From the NCBI RefSeq assembly GCF_002838835.1, contig NZ_NHPP01000005.1, forward strand, positions 1 to 64,000: 64,000 nt of DNA, written 5' to 3'. This DNA is from Siphonobacter sp. SORGH_AS_0500. Its GTDB lineage: Bacteria; Bacteroidota; Bacteroidia; Cytophagales; Spirosomataceae. Under the pieces are notes generated by a model. That model saw only the letters and a list, made by a program, of their open reading frames with translations. It was not told the DNA's origin and did not search any database. Shown piece by piece: positions 19,636-27,173 of the stretch; position 1 is the first letter of the stretch, and every line of letters starts with the position of its first letter. The position numbers and the translations under genes were made by a program.

Positions 19636-20343
19636 TCATTTTTTCAATAGTACATTTTGTATGGATCTATGTGTGTTAATTTTATAGTTATTATTTTTTA
19701 TTTTTTTGTTATATTCGTCATATACTATGTTAACTGGATCTATTAATATTTTATTTTCAATTATAATTACTGGCTCTTTAGTATTAGAATAAACAATATA
19801 ATCCCAGTGTGCCTCCTTCTTAGATTGCTTAATAATAGCCTCTCCAGTTATTGCTATGATAGATAATCTATATTTTTTAAATTCATGCAAATTTATTGTA
19901 TTTAGTATTTCATCGATATTTTTCAAATATTCTCCTTCTTCGAAATTGAATTCCCTTTTGCTCAACTGATTAAAATAAGTCATATAATCGCTTATTTTTT
20001 CAATAAAGTTGTTATCATTAATTGGATAAGTCGATGTACTTAGAAAGACATCATCGATTCTTGGTTTAGAAGTTATACTGATATATTTTTTTAAATCATA
20101 TAAATTATTAAAAAGAAAATTTTTAACGCCTGTTATTTCATATATGATTTTTCCATTATGTAACTCATAATAATAATCCCCCAATGAATCTATAGAATTC
20201 TTATCAGGCATTGGCTCATCCTTTAATAATTCTTTTTTTCCTTATTACTAATTTCTAAAAAAACGATATTTTCTATTTTTTTATTTTTCATATTAGTTTG
20301 TGAGTAAGCTTTAGTGCAAAAGATAAATAGGAATAATATGACT
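19636..20343 (-). pseudogene. AT-rich secreted protein of unknown function, 5'-truncated and frameshifted
   Basis: A hydrophobic secretion signal (VILFLFIFCTKAYSQ) begins right at the edge of the composite repeat at 20343, so the true start is missing. The frame then breaks in a run of seven A residues (20232-20238). Adding one A joins FLEISNKEK to ELLKDEPMPDKNSID and the 191-codon frame ending at 19636. The product of about 230 residues has no family I recognise. It is far more AT-rich than its neighbours, with many Asn, Ile and Lys codons, which suggests transfer from another source. Confidence 0.5.
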
Positions 20344-20474
20344 CCGCAGTCGCTCGGCTCTGCCGAGTGACCGCATAACTGTAGGCCTCTGGCCGTCTCA
20401 GGCAAAGGAATCTACTAAAAAGCAAAAGGTTTGCCTAACCTAAAAAAGCTTTGACTTCCATCGGCCAGAGGCCT
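20342..20474. repeat. Composite hairpin repeat, copy 2
   Basis: This copy has the same orientation as copy 1: a REP-like half at 20344-20376 (CGCAGTCGCTCGGC, TCT, GCCGAGTGA), then AGGCCTCTGGCCG at 20383-20395 pairing with CGGCCAGAGGCCT at 20462-20474. This arm is longer than in copy 1. Its left edge coincides with the truncated 5' end of the AT-rich gene. Confidence 0.7.
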
Positions 20475-20593
20475 GGATTACATTTTGTCACTCGGCAGGG
20501 TCGAACGATTCCTGATGAAGCTTATTTATACCTGAAAACATTTGTTAAATAACTTAACACTACTGATCTTTATATCATCACTCCCCCACAAAG

Positions 20594-20776
20594 ATGACAG
20601 ATCAGGAAAGAAAAGACCTTCAAGAATTAAGAGAAACCCTAAAAAAACATCTCGCCCAAATGGAAGAAATCCTACAATTTGACTTAAACACCACACGAGA
20701 AGAATATGATTTAACGATAAAGAAAGCAAAATCTTACAAAAGACAAATTGACCAAATAAACGAAATACTTCGATAA
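20594..20776 (+). CDS. Small coiled-coil protein, 60 residues
   Basis: The frame MTDQERKDLQELRETLKKHL is strongly charged and helical over its whole length, with heptad leucines and isoleucines. There are no membrane segments or cysteines. It precedes, by 110 bases, a 139-residue protein that also starts with a coiled coil, so the two could interact. No family is recognised. The antisense frame at the same place is a hydrophobic shadow. Confidence 0.5.
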   Translation: MTDQERKDLQELRETLKKHLAQMEEILQFDLNTTREEYDLTIKKAKSYKRQIDQINEILR

Positions 20777-20886
20777 TCGTACAGACCCAGCCCCTATTAA
20801 GATTATATACATATCTGTTAGTTAATTTACTGATATTCAAGACTTTACAACAAAAACATATTATTAAATAATCAAAAGAACTTACC

Positions 20887-21306
20887 ATGACAGCTTTAGA
20901 ACTTCAAGAAAAATACAGAAAATTAGCAACGAATGTGAGCGATTTAGACGAACGGATTCGGCTTAACGATCAATTTAGGATCGAACTAGAGCAATTACCG
21001 GATTATGTTCCTCCGGTTACAAATTTTGAAAAACTAGAGAAAGACAAGCTGGAGTTTGAACAGTTTACGGCCGACGCTGAACGCATCATTAATTCAATTA
21101 AGGGAGCTGTCGTTTACAACGGCGTAGAATACAAACTTGGCGAATGGGTAACTATTACCGATTACTGCCGTCTTTACAATAAATCGCACGGTACCGTAAT
21201 GAACTGGATTGCCCGAGGCATTGTCCCGGAGCATGACCTAGTGATTATTCCAGAACTCAATAACCTGAAGCTTCTGAGAAATACCCCATATCGACAGGCT
21301 TCGTAA
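20887..21306 (+). CDS. Coiled-coil protein with C-terminal HTH-like domain
   Basis: The 139-residue protein starts MTALELQEKYRKLATNVSD with a helical coiled coil of about 60 residues. A compact domain follows: GEWVTITDYCRLYNKSHGTV and MNWIARGIVP resemble the excisionase/MerR-type winged helix used to read DNA, although here it is C-terminal. I infer a DNA-binding or replication-accessory role; no named family is recognised. A good start at 20887 follows CTTACC. The gene is bounded by REP-like repeats on both sides. Confidence 0.55.
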   Translation: MTALELQEKYRKLATNVSDLDERIRLNDQFRIELEQLPDYVPPVTNFEKLEKDKLEFEQFTADAERIINSIKGAVVYNGVEYKLGEWVTITDYCRLYNKSHGTVMNWIARGIVPEHDLVIIPELNNLKLLRNTPYRQAS

Positions 21307-21385
21307 GCTAACCTGGGTTTTCTTAAATGCCTTAATTTACATTTCTGCGGGAAGGTAAATCAAGGCGTTTTCCATTGCAAAAGCT

Positions 21386-21490
21386 CCCGCAGTCGTTCGG
21401 CAGAATTGAGCGACTGCGGGAGGTAGAAAACTTACCCACAAGGAACAAAGCCAACCACTAAGCAAGGTCCTTCGCTTCGCTCTGGATGAC
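21386..21490. repeat. REP-like hairpin plus 70-base tail, tandem unit 1
   Basis: The unit starts with CCCGCAGTCG...CGACTGCGGG (21386-21420, 10-base perfect outer arms) and continues AGGTAGAAAACTTACCCACA... to TTCGCTTCGCTCTGGATGAC. An equally long second unit begins 135 bases later, and the two units fill most of the 340-base gap before the MFS gene. Confidence 0.7.
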
Positions 21491-21520
21491 AGGAAAGGAT
21501 GATTGAATTCTAGAAGTATA

Positions 21521-21625
21521 CCGCAGTCGCTCGGCTCTGCCGAGTGCTGCGGGGGAAATAGAAAACTTGCCCATAAGAAGCAAAGCCGACCACTAAGTAA
21601 GGTCCTTCGCTTCGCTCTGGATGAC
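21521..21625. repeat. REP-like hairpin plus 70-base tail, tandem unit 2
   Basis: This is the second 105-base unit: CCGCAGTCGCTCGGC, TCT, GCCGAGTGCTGCGG at 21521-21552, then the same tail ending TTCGCTTCGCTCTGGATGAC. The right arm lacks one base compared with the other copies. It lies 23 bases from the stop of the MFS gene, and could act in transcription termination or mRNA 3'-end protection. Confidence 0.7.
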
Positions 21626-21647
21626 GGGCTGCATTGTAAGTAATAGC

Positions 21648-22886
21648 TTAGGCAACCTGAGCTTTTTCACTGGACTTCTGGGTTTCAGGAACGCCTAGCC
21701 AGACAAGGATAAGAGCGGCGAGGGCAATGGCGGCAAGGACCAGAAAAACCGTTTGAAAATTACTCCGTTGAAGTAAAAAGCCCGCAAACGCATTACTTAA
21801 CGAAGCTCCTAGCCCCACCGCCGTAGCAATGGCTCCCTGAACGGTGTTAAATAAACCCGACCCCTGCGTTAAATCCGATACGATGAGAATGGATAATACG
21901 CCAAAAATTCCGGCTCCAACCCCATCCAAAATCTGAATGCATACCAGTAATACTTCATCGCTGGTAAGAGTATAGAGTACGCCTCGAATCGGCAAAACCA
22001 GAAAAGCGATCAGTAACAGCCGTTTACGGCCCGTCGACGCCTTCTTTCCTACCCAGGCACTGACGGGAATCATGACAACTTGTGCAACGATGATACAGGC
22101 CGACATATACAGTGACGCTCCTCCAGCATCGGCTTTCAGGGAGAGACGCTGCCCCAGTAAGGGTAACATAGCGGCATTAGCAAAATGAAACAACACACAG
22201 GCCAAAGCAAAAAACAACAGAGAAGGCTTGGCCAATAATGATTTCCATGGGCTTGCCTCGCTCTCGTTGGCTTCCCCACTGCCGCGGGCTAGCTCGTCAT
22301 TGATCTCTTCGCTCTTGATTTGCCAGATACTTAAGCTGCTTAAAACGGACATCAGGGCCAACAACACGAAAATTCCCTTACTACTTAGAAAGTAACCAAT
22401 CGTACCCGCCAGTAATGCCGCTACAACATTACCCGCATGATTAAACGTTTCGTTACGACCAATACGGGCATCCAGAGCCTGATGGCCCACCAGTCCAAGC
22501 GTGATCGCGGCTACGGCGGGTGTAAACCAGGCAGCAGAAATGCCCATTAACACCTGACCACCCATAATGACGGGGTAACTGGGCAACAGGATGGTAAGCA
22601 GAGCGGCCACGGCCATTAAACCGGAAGCCAGTATCGTAAACAACTTTTTTCGTGTCGTACGATCCACCAGTATCCCAGCGGGCGTTTGCATTACTACGGT
22701 TGTAATACCCATTACGGACATGGCAATGCCAATGTCCTGAGGCTTCCATTTTAAGCTGACCATCAGATAAATAGCCAGATAAGGGCCCATACCATCGCGA
22801 ACGTCGGCGAGTAGAAAATTGGCTTTGTCCAGTGCCGACAAACTTTGCCGGGAAGGCTGCGGAGTAACGGTAGAAGAGCTTACCAT
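21648..22886 (-). CDS. MFS transporter
   Basis: This 412-residue membrane protein has about 12 hydrophobic segments and the major-facilitator loop 2-3 signature AGILVDRTTRKKLF near residue 75. The central loop after segment 6 is charged (EEINDELARGSGEANESEAS), as usual for MFS. It resembles drug or metabolite exporters, but no substrate can be inferred. The start overlaps the end of the DUF486 gene by seven bases, so the two are probably co-translated. The downstream side carries the tandem REP-like units. Confidence 0.8.
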   Translation of the reverse strand: MVSSSTVTPQPSRQSLSALDKANFLLADVRDGMGPYLAIYLMVSLKWKPQDIGIAMSVMGITTVVMQTPAGILVDRTTRKKLFTILASGLMAVAALLTILLPSYPVIMGGQVLMGISAAWFTPAVAAITLGLVGHQALDARIGRNETFNHAGNVVAALLAGTIGYFLSSKGIFVLLALMSVLSSLSIWQIKSEEINDELARGSGEANESEASPWKSLLAKPSLLFFALACVLFHFANAAMLPLLGQRLSLKADAGGASLYMSACIIVAQVVMIPVSAWVGKKASTGRKRLLLIAFLVLPIRGVLYTLTSDEVLLVCIQILDGVGAGIFGVLSILIVSDLTQGSGLFNTVQGAIATAVGLGASLSNAFAGFLLQRSNFQTVFLVLAAIALAALILVWLGVPETQKSSEKAQVA

Positions 22887-23251
22887 TTCTTGAAAATGAA
22901 AAACACCGCAATTACTAAAAAGACAAACCCAACGGCATGGTTCCAGGCCAGTCGATCCGTTTTAAACAGATATACCGTCATCAGTGTAAACACCGTCAGG
23001 GAGACTACTTCCTGAATGATTTTCAATTGGAAGAGAGAAAAGGGCCCTCCCGTCTCGTCCGAGCCAATGCGGTTGGCTGGCACCTGGAATACGTATTCAA
23101 AGAAGGCTAAGCCCCAGCTCAGGGCAATGATGCCGAATAAAGATAGTTTCGCCAGTTGGGGCCATTGCTTTACCTGCAAATGTCCGTACCAGGCCAGCGT
23201 CATAAAGGCATTTGAAATGGTTAATAGAGCAATACAAGCTAATCCTTTCAT
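22880..23251 (-). CDS. DUF486 (DMT-superfamily-like) small membrane protein
   Basis: The 123-residue product has four hydrophobic segments and matches the DUF486 pattern: LTISNAFMTLAWYGHL at the start, ISL/ALSWGLAFFEYVFQVPANRIG in the middle, and LKIIQEVVSLTVFTLMTVYLF. DUF486 proteins are thought to be half-size relatives of drug/metabolite transporters and probably dimerise. It overlaps the following MFS gene by seven bases, so both likely belong to one short operon. Confidence 0.8.
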   Translation of the reverse strand: MKGLACIALLTISNAFMTLAWYGHLQVKQWPQLAKLSLFGIIALSWGLAFFEYVFQVPANRIGSDETGGPFSLFQLKIIQEVVSLTVFTLMTVYLFKTDRLAWNHAVGFVFLVIAVFFIFKKW

Positions 23252-23414
23252 GGTTCAAGTTTTGAGTTTGTATACTGAACTCTTTTTTTCAGCCATCCGC
23301 CAGCGGAAATGCGTATTTTAATTCATTTTTAAGCTCGCCATTTCTACGTTAACACTAACTAACCAACTAACTATCAAACCATTAACATTCTTACCAAACG
23401 TTTATTACTAAGAC

Positions 23415-23450
23415 AAAAGGCCTTCCCCAATGGGAAAGGCCTTTTCATAC
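23415..23450 (-). terminator. Terminator after the BtuB-like receptor
   Basis: AAAAGGCCTTCCC and GGGAAAGGCCTTTT form a long stem with a small bulge and a short loop. Read on the minus strand it ends in TTTTGTCTT, 20 bases past the receptor stop. Confidence 0.8.
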
Positions 23451-23467
23451 TCAAAACAAGCAGTACT

Positions 23468-25609
23468 TTAAAACTGAAGGGCATACCGTAACGAAACACT
23501 CCGACCGGGCATGTTATAACCGCGTTTTTCGTAGTAGTTTTCGTCCGTTAGGTTATTGAGTAACAAAGTCAGCGTGTGCTTTTTCTCAAGCGTATACGCA
23601 GCCACCAGATCAACCACCATGAACGGCGTATACTCAATTTCCGGATTCAAGGCATCTGTATAATCAATGTCGCGGCGAGTACCGACATAGCGGCCCGTTA
23701 ATCGCAGACGCAGATTTTTACGGTTATCAAATTCCAGTCCGTAATTGACATTGGTTTTCGCCACATTGGCAATCATCCGTTCCGTCCGGGATTCATCCGT
23801 TCCGACAATTACCTCCTGAGCTTTAAACATCGTTGTCAGGTTACCAAAAAGACGAAGGGCGTGTTTCTGATTATAACCAAAGTCATAACCCGCCTCCGCT
23901 TCCAGACCGTTTATATCCGAATCGGCGGCATTAATAAACGTAGTTCTCGAAACAATCACATCCCCATTGCCAAGCGGCTCATTTACCGTCCGTACGACGC
24001 GGGCAATGCGGTTTTTCACCTGGGTAGAGAAATACGTTGCATTAGCGTAGAAACCCTGATGCTGGTAATCCACCCCCACATCCCAGCTCCAGCTACTTTC
24101 ATTCGCTAAGTCAGGGTTTCCGCTGGTTACGGCAATTTTCCCGGCGGTGGTTCGGGCTTCGGAATACCCCGCTACGTTATAAGCATCGGGGGTTACAAAG
24201 GCACGCCCTACAGTCGCTTTGATTCTTAAATGCTGAGGCAACTGATAGGTAACCCCCAGGTTAGGACTCAGGAAGGGATTGGTTTTCTTCCCCGCCCGGT
24301 ACGACGTTAATAAAGGGGTTTGCTTGACATCAAAAGTAATCTGATCCCAACGCAGGCCGGGTTGTATCGTTAGTTTATCAACGTTCAGCGTTGCCTGGGC
24401 GTAAAAAGCCGAAGAAATCAGAGCATAATCGGGCTGCGTGGGAGCACGCTCGGTTGTGGCATCACTCCAGCGGCGACCCTGCGTCGAGGCATTGGTATAA
24501 TCATACCCAAGCACCAGCGAATGCTGTCCTAACTTCCACACATCTTTCACCTGTAAACCCGACCAGGCATTTGCCGTGCGATTCGAGCGGTAAGGGATGA
24601 CGGGTTTACCGGAAGCATTCAGGGTATAGTTATTATTCGCCTCATCGGCAGTAAACACCTTCAGACTAGGCTGGTGAGCACCGATTTGTCCGGTTAAGGA
24701 AGCTTCCAGCGAAGCCCGCTCGACATCCTTACTGCTGGCTTCCGTAATTCCGTAAGCAATGTCACCGGGGGATTGAACATTGCGAGCCTGGAATCTTTCG
24801 CCGCGAACGTCTACCCGCCAGTTTTCCGCAATCTGGTATCCTAATCGCAACGCTCCTGAGTAATACTGTAATTGGGTGTAAGGCCGCGTCTGACCATCGT
24901 CACGACGATCATCTACTTCTTCACTCGTACCCTTGGCGTAATACTTCACGGCGTTTTTAAAACCGAACGCATTTCGTAGCCAGTTGTCTTTCCCGATTTT
25001 GTAATCTTTTCCCCGTTCAAAATAAGCGAAGGATAAATCGTAATCGAGTTTGCTGGTCAGGTTACCCCCCGAAGAAAAACCAGCCTGAAGCGTTTGAAAA
25101 CTACCATATTCGGCAAAAGCGTTTCCGGTAGGCATTCCTTTCGAACGACGGGTAATCACGTTAATCACCCCGCCCATGGCCTGTGAACCGTACAAAGCCG
25201 AAGCAGGGCCTTTCAGAACTTCAATGTGGTCGATGGCTGATAACTGAATCGTGGAAAGATTCGTCGCTCCCGCCGGACGACCATCAATGAGTAATAATGT
25301 CCGCTGATTCAAGCCCGAAAACTGCGGACGGAACCCACGGATTCCCACCCCCGAGGAAAGGTTCGGATACTGAATCACCTGTACGCCCGCCGTTTTTTTA
25401 ACTAGGTCAGTCAGATCGTTTGCAGGTGTTAAGTTCAGATCCGCCCGATTAATCAGTTTTAACGTTTGGGGAATGCGATCCAGTCGGGTTTCGGAACGGG
25501 TAGCCGTTACCACCACCGGATTAAGATTGCGGCTGGAATCAGCCGGAGTTTGAGCTAAAGCCTGGTGAGCCAGCAGAGCCAGTCCCAGCGAATAAGGCGT
25601 AAAACGCAT
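23468..25609 (-). CDS. TonB-dependent receptor, BtuB-like (cobalamin/corrinoid uptake)
   Basis: The 713-residue protein starts with a signal peptide (SLGLALLAHQALAQ) and a plug domain with LNPVVVTATRSETRLDRIPQ as TonB box region, IRGFRPQFSG, LLIDGRPAG and the BtuB-like IEVLKGPASALYGSQAMGG. A 22-strand barrel follows and ends in an aromatic residue (RYALQF). It lies 42 bases downstream of a NicO-like transporter gene, and a cobalamin riboswitch precedes both, so the predicted cargo is cobalamin, cobinamide or a cobalt chelate. Transport is powered by TonB-ExbBD encoded elsewhere. A strong terminator follows. Confidence 0.88.
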   Translation of the reverse strand: MRFTPYSLGLALLAHQALAQTPADSSRNLNPVVVTATRSETRLDRIPQTLKLINRADLNLTPANDLTDLVKKTAGVQVIQYPNLSSGVGIRGFRPQFSGLNQRTLLLIDGRPAGATNLSTIQLSAIDHIEVLKGPASALYGSQAMGGVINVITRRSKGMPTGNAFAEYGSFQTLQAGFSSGGNLTSKLDYDLSFAYFERGKDYKIGKDNWLRNAFGFKNAVKYYAKGTSEEVDDRRDDGQTRPYTQLQYYSGALRLGYQIAENWRVDVRGERFQARNVQSPGDIAYGITEASSKDVERASLEASLTGQIGAHQPSLKVFTADEANNNYTLNASGKPVIPYRSNRTANAWSGLQVKDVWKLGQHSLVLGYDYTNASTQGRRWSDATTERAPTQPDYALISSAFYAQATLNVDKLTIQPGLRWDQITFDVKQTPLLTSYRAGKKTNPFLSPNLGVTYQLPQHLRIKATVGRAFVTPDAYNVAGYSEARTTAGKIAVTSGNPDLANESSWSWDVGVDYQHQGFYANATYFSTQVKNRIARVVRTVNEPLGNGDVIVSRTTFINAADSDINGLEAEAGYDFGYNQKHALRLFGNLTTMFKAQEVIVGTDESRTERMIANVAKTNVNYGLEFDNRKNLRLRLTGRYVGTRRDIDYTDALNPEIEYTPFMVVDLVAAYTLEKKHTLTLLLNNLTDENYYEKRGYNMPGRSVSLRYALQF

Positions 25610-25651
25610 GTAAAAATATATAAAATGAAAAAGGGGAAAAAGTGCTAAGGA

Positions 25652-26269
25652 TTACTGAAAAGATTCGTAAAGGGTTACGAATCCAATGAGGATGGAGAAA
25701 ATACCTACGGCATAGTTGATGATTACCAGGGCTTTCTCGGCCCGCTGTACGACCTGCTTCAGCGAAAAAGCCAGAATGCAACCGTACAAAGTCATCGCTA
25801 CGATAATGCCAAGGCTTTGCAGAATAATAATCCAAACGGCGGTGCTGGCATCTTTGGCCGCCAGGGTCAAGGCTACGGTACAAGCTCCTCCCGTTCCGGC
25901 CAATCCGTGGATCATGCCTACTCCGAAGGAACGGCTGATTTTGGCCTCTTCTGGCGTTTGAATGGGTGCCGGAACAAAATTTCGCCGGATGGCTACTACT
26001 CCCAGCCAGATCATTAAGGGGCCCACCAGAAACTCCACGTAGGAAGCCACCTCTTCCGAGATCTGGGATTTCAGCAGCAGAATCAGGCAGGCAAAGAGAA
26101 TCAGCGTAAAGGAATGCCCTAAAGCCCAGTGCGAAGACCGCCAGATGACTCGCCAAAGCTGGCCTTTTTTTCTTTCACTGGCCAGCACGGAAACGGCGGC
26201 CATATGATCGGGTTCAAAGGAATGTTGTATCCCCAACACCAGCGAATCGAGTAATAAAGGATTGATCAT
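25652..26269 (-). CDS. NicO/UreH-like nickel-cobalt transporter
   Basis: From ATG at 26269, preceded by AAGGGA, the product has 205 residues and six hydrophobic segments. HSFEPDHMAAVSV at residues 16-28 corresponds to the His-x4-Asp-His metal motif of nickel/cobalt permeases. A second conserved segment, GVGMIHGLAGTGGACTV, also has a histidine within the membrane. Control by a cobalamin riboswitch argues for cobalt import to supply cobalamin synthesis, in line with the cobaltochelatase encoded across the divergent promoter. An upstream extension to 26320 is less likely because it overlaps leader sequence. It is co-transcribed with the BtuB-like receptor. Confidence 0.78.
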   Translation of the reverse strand: MINPLLLDSLVLGIQHSFEPDHMAAVSVLASERKKGQLWRVIWRSSHWALGHSFTLILFACLILLLKSQISEEVASYVEFLVGPLMIWLGVVAIRRNFVPAPIQTPEEAKISRSFGVGMIHGLAGTGGACTVALTLAAKDASTAVWIIILQSLGIIVAMTLYGCILAFSLKQVVQRAEKALVIINYAVGIFSILIGFVTLYESFQ

Positions 26270-26379
26270 TTGTTTCCCTTTTAAGTGTATACACGGGAAA
26301 CAGGACAGAGGTGGAAACACCTCCTAAGCATGTGAAGCCTCCTGCCTTTCTTCCCGAAAGCATGAATGGTATGTTCAAC

Positions 26380-26630
26380 AGGCAGGTCTTCTGGCTCTTT
26401 CCACTCCAAACGCCTTCCCCCAGCACACTGGAGTGGCATTGATGTTTAGAGTTTACTTAGTTGTCCGTTTTTAGTTTGCCGTTTTCAGTTAGCAGTAAAC
26501 TAATTGAAAACCGTAAACGGCAAACTGTAAACTAAGTAGAAATTACAGCAGCGGGTACTGCTCCGGGATTGCACCGGATTCCCTTTTAAGCTTCTTCTGA
26601 CGGGCAGAAAAGGCACCAATTGAGCCGCGA
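26380..26630 (-). ncRNA. Cobalamin riboswitch upstream of NicO-like/BtuB-like operon
   Basis: On the minus strand the order is TTGGTGCCTTTTCTGCCC, AAAGGGAATCCGGTGCAATC, CGGAGCAGTACCCGCTGCTG, an extended variable hairpin, then the B12-box GCCACTC at 26437, GGGGGAAGGCG, GAGCCAGAAGACCTGCC ending at 26381. These are the conserved blocks of the AdoCbl riboswitch core. It is expected to switch off the transporter and receptor when cobalamin is plentiful. About 110 bases separate its end from the start codon. Confidence 0.95.
26449..26490. repeat. 42-base riboswitch insert, copy 1
   Basis: This segment (GAGTTTACTTAGTTGTCCG...) matches the reverse complement of 26875-26916 at 41 of 42 bases. It forms one arm of the variable hairpin of the minus-strand riboswitch; the other arm lies at about 26497-26538. 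Confidence 0.85.
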
Positions 26631-26749
26631 AAGTACGATTATTTTTAACGTTCAGACCTTACCTGGAAAATTTATTATTGAATGTAAATCCATAAACGGC
26701 TGAATTATACCCTACTTTTGTTCCTTCATTCAAGTTCTTTACTTCATTT

Positions 26750-26992
26750 TTCCACGGAAAAAGGTTCTGCTTAACTGCAGATTAATAGGGAATCGTGTGC
26801 AAATCACGAACTGTCGTGCAACTGTAAGTTCCGCTCCGTTTTCTGTTTTCAATTTTCTGTTTTCAGTGGTCATTAACTGAAAACGGCAAACTAAAAACGG
26901 ACAACTGAGTAAACTCCTTGACAATAAAGCCACTGTGTCGTTAGGATATGGGAAGGCGTTTGGGAGGGGACGAGTCAGGAGACCTGCCTTTA
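26750..26992 (+). ncRNA. Cobalamin riboswitch upstream of receptor-PepSY-cbiA-cobN operon
   Basis: The plus strand shows GGTTCTGCTTAACTGC, AATAGGGAATCGTGTGCAAA, TCACGAACTGTCGTGCAACT, an extended hairpin, then AAAGCCACTGTG at about 26926, GGGAAGGCGTTTGGGAGG, GAGTCAGGAGACCTGCCT ending near 26990. The spacing matches the other copy 120 bases away on the opposite strand. It controls the plus-strand cobalamin operon. Confidence 0.94.
26875..26916. repeat. 42-base riboswitch insert, copy 2
   Basis: This is the inverted copy of 26449-26490, with one mismatch. It again lies just before the B12 box of its riboswitch and pairs with TTTTCAGT-type sequence at about 26860. Confidence 0.85.
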
Positions 26993-27037
26993 TTCTTAGC
27001 TGATCATGCTTTCACGGGTTAGAGCGTCGTCAAAGGG

Positions 27038-27171
27038 GAGTTTATGGATGGTAGGCACAGCCGTGCATGCACCGTCGCGTCTATACGTAAACTCTACTGA
27101 CTTCTTCTGTTTCCCTGGTTCCTGATTGACTGGAAGGTAAGCCGAGAGCTTTTAACCTTTTTTGTTAAAAG
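27038..27171 (+). promoter_or_regulatory. Expression platform candidate of the plus-strand cobalamin riboswitch
   Basis: Two structures lie between the aptamer and the start codon. GAGTTTA at 27038-27044 pairs with TAAACTC at 27088-27094 as a long-range stem. CTTTTAAC at 27149-27156 pairs perfectly with GTTAAAAG at 27164-27171, two bases before the ATG at 27174. The second hairpin would bury the ribosome-binding region, which points to control of translation initiation. Confidence 0.5.
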
Positions 27172-27173
27172 TT

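Noticed and set aside
20526..20888. 120-codon hydrophobic minus-strand frame
   Set aside because: It is antisense to the lysine/glutamate-rich 60-residue coiled-coil gene; antisense of such sequence always looks hydrophobic.
25539..26156. 205-codon minus-strand frame
   Set aside because: It overlaps the NicO-like and receptor genes in another frame and has no membrane pattern of its own.
26739..26933. 64-codon minus-strand frame
   Set aside because: It lies inside the plus-strand cobalamin riboswitch and consists of its hairpin insert.
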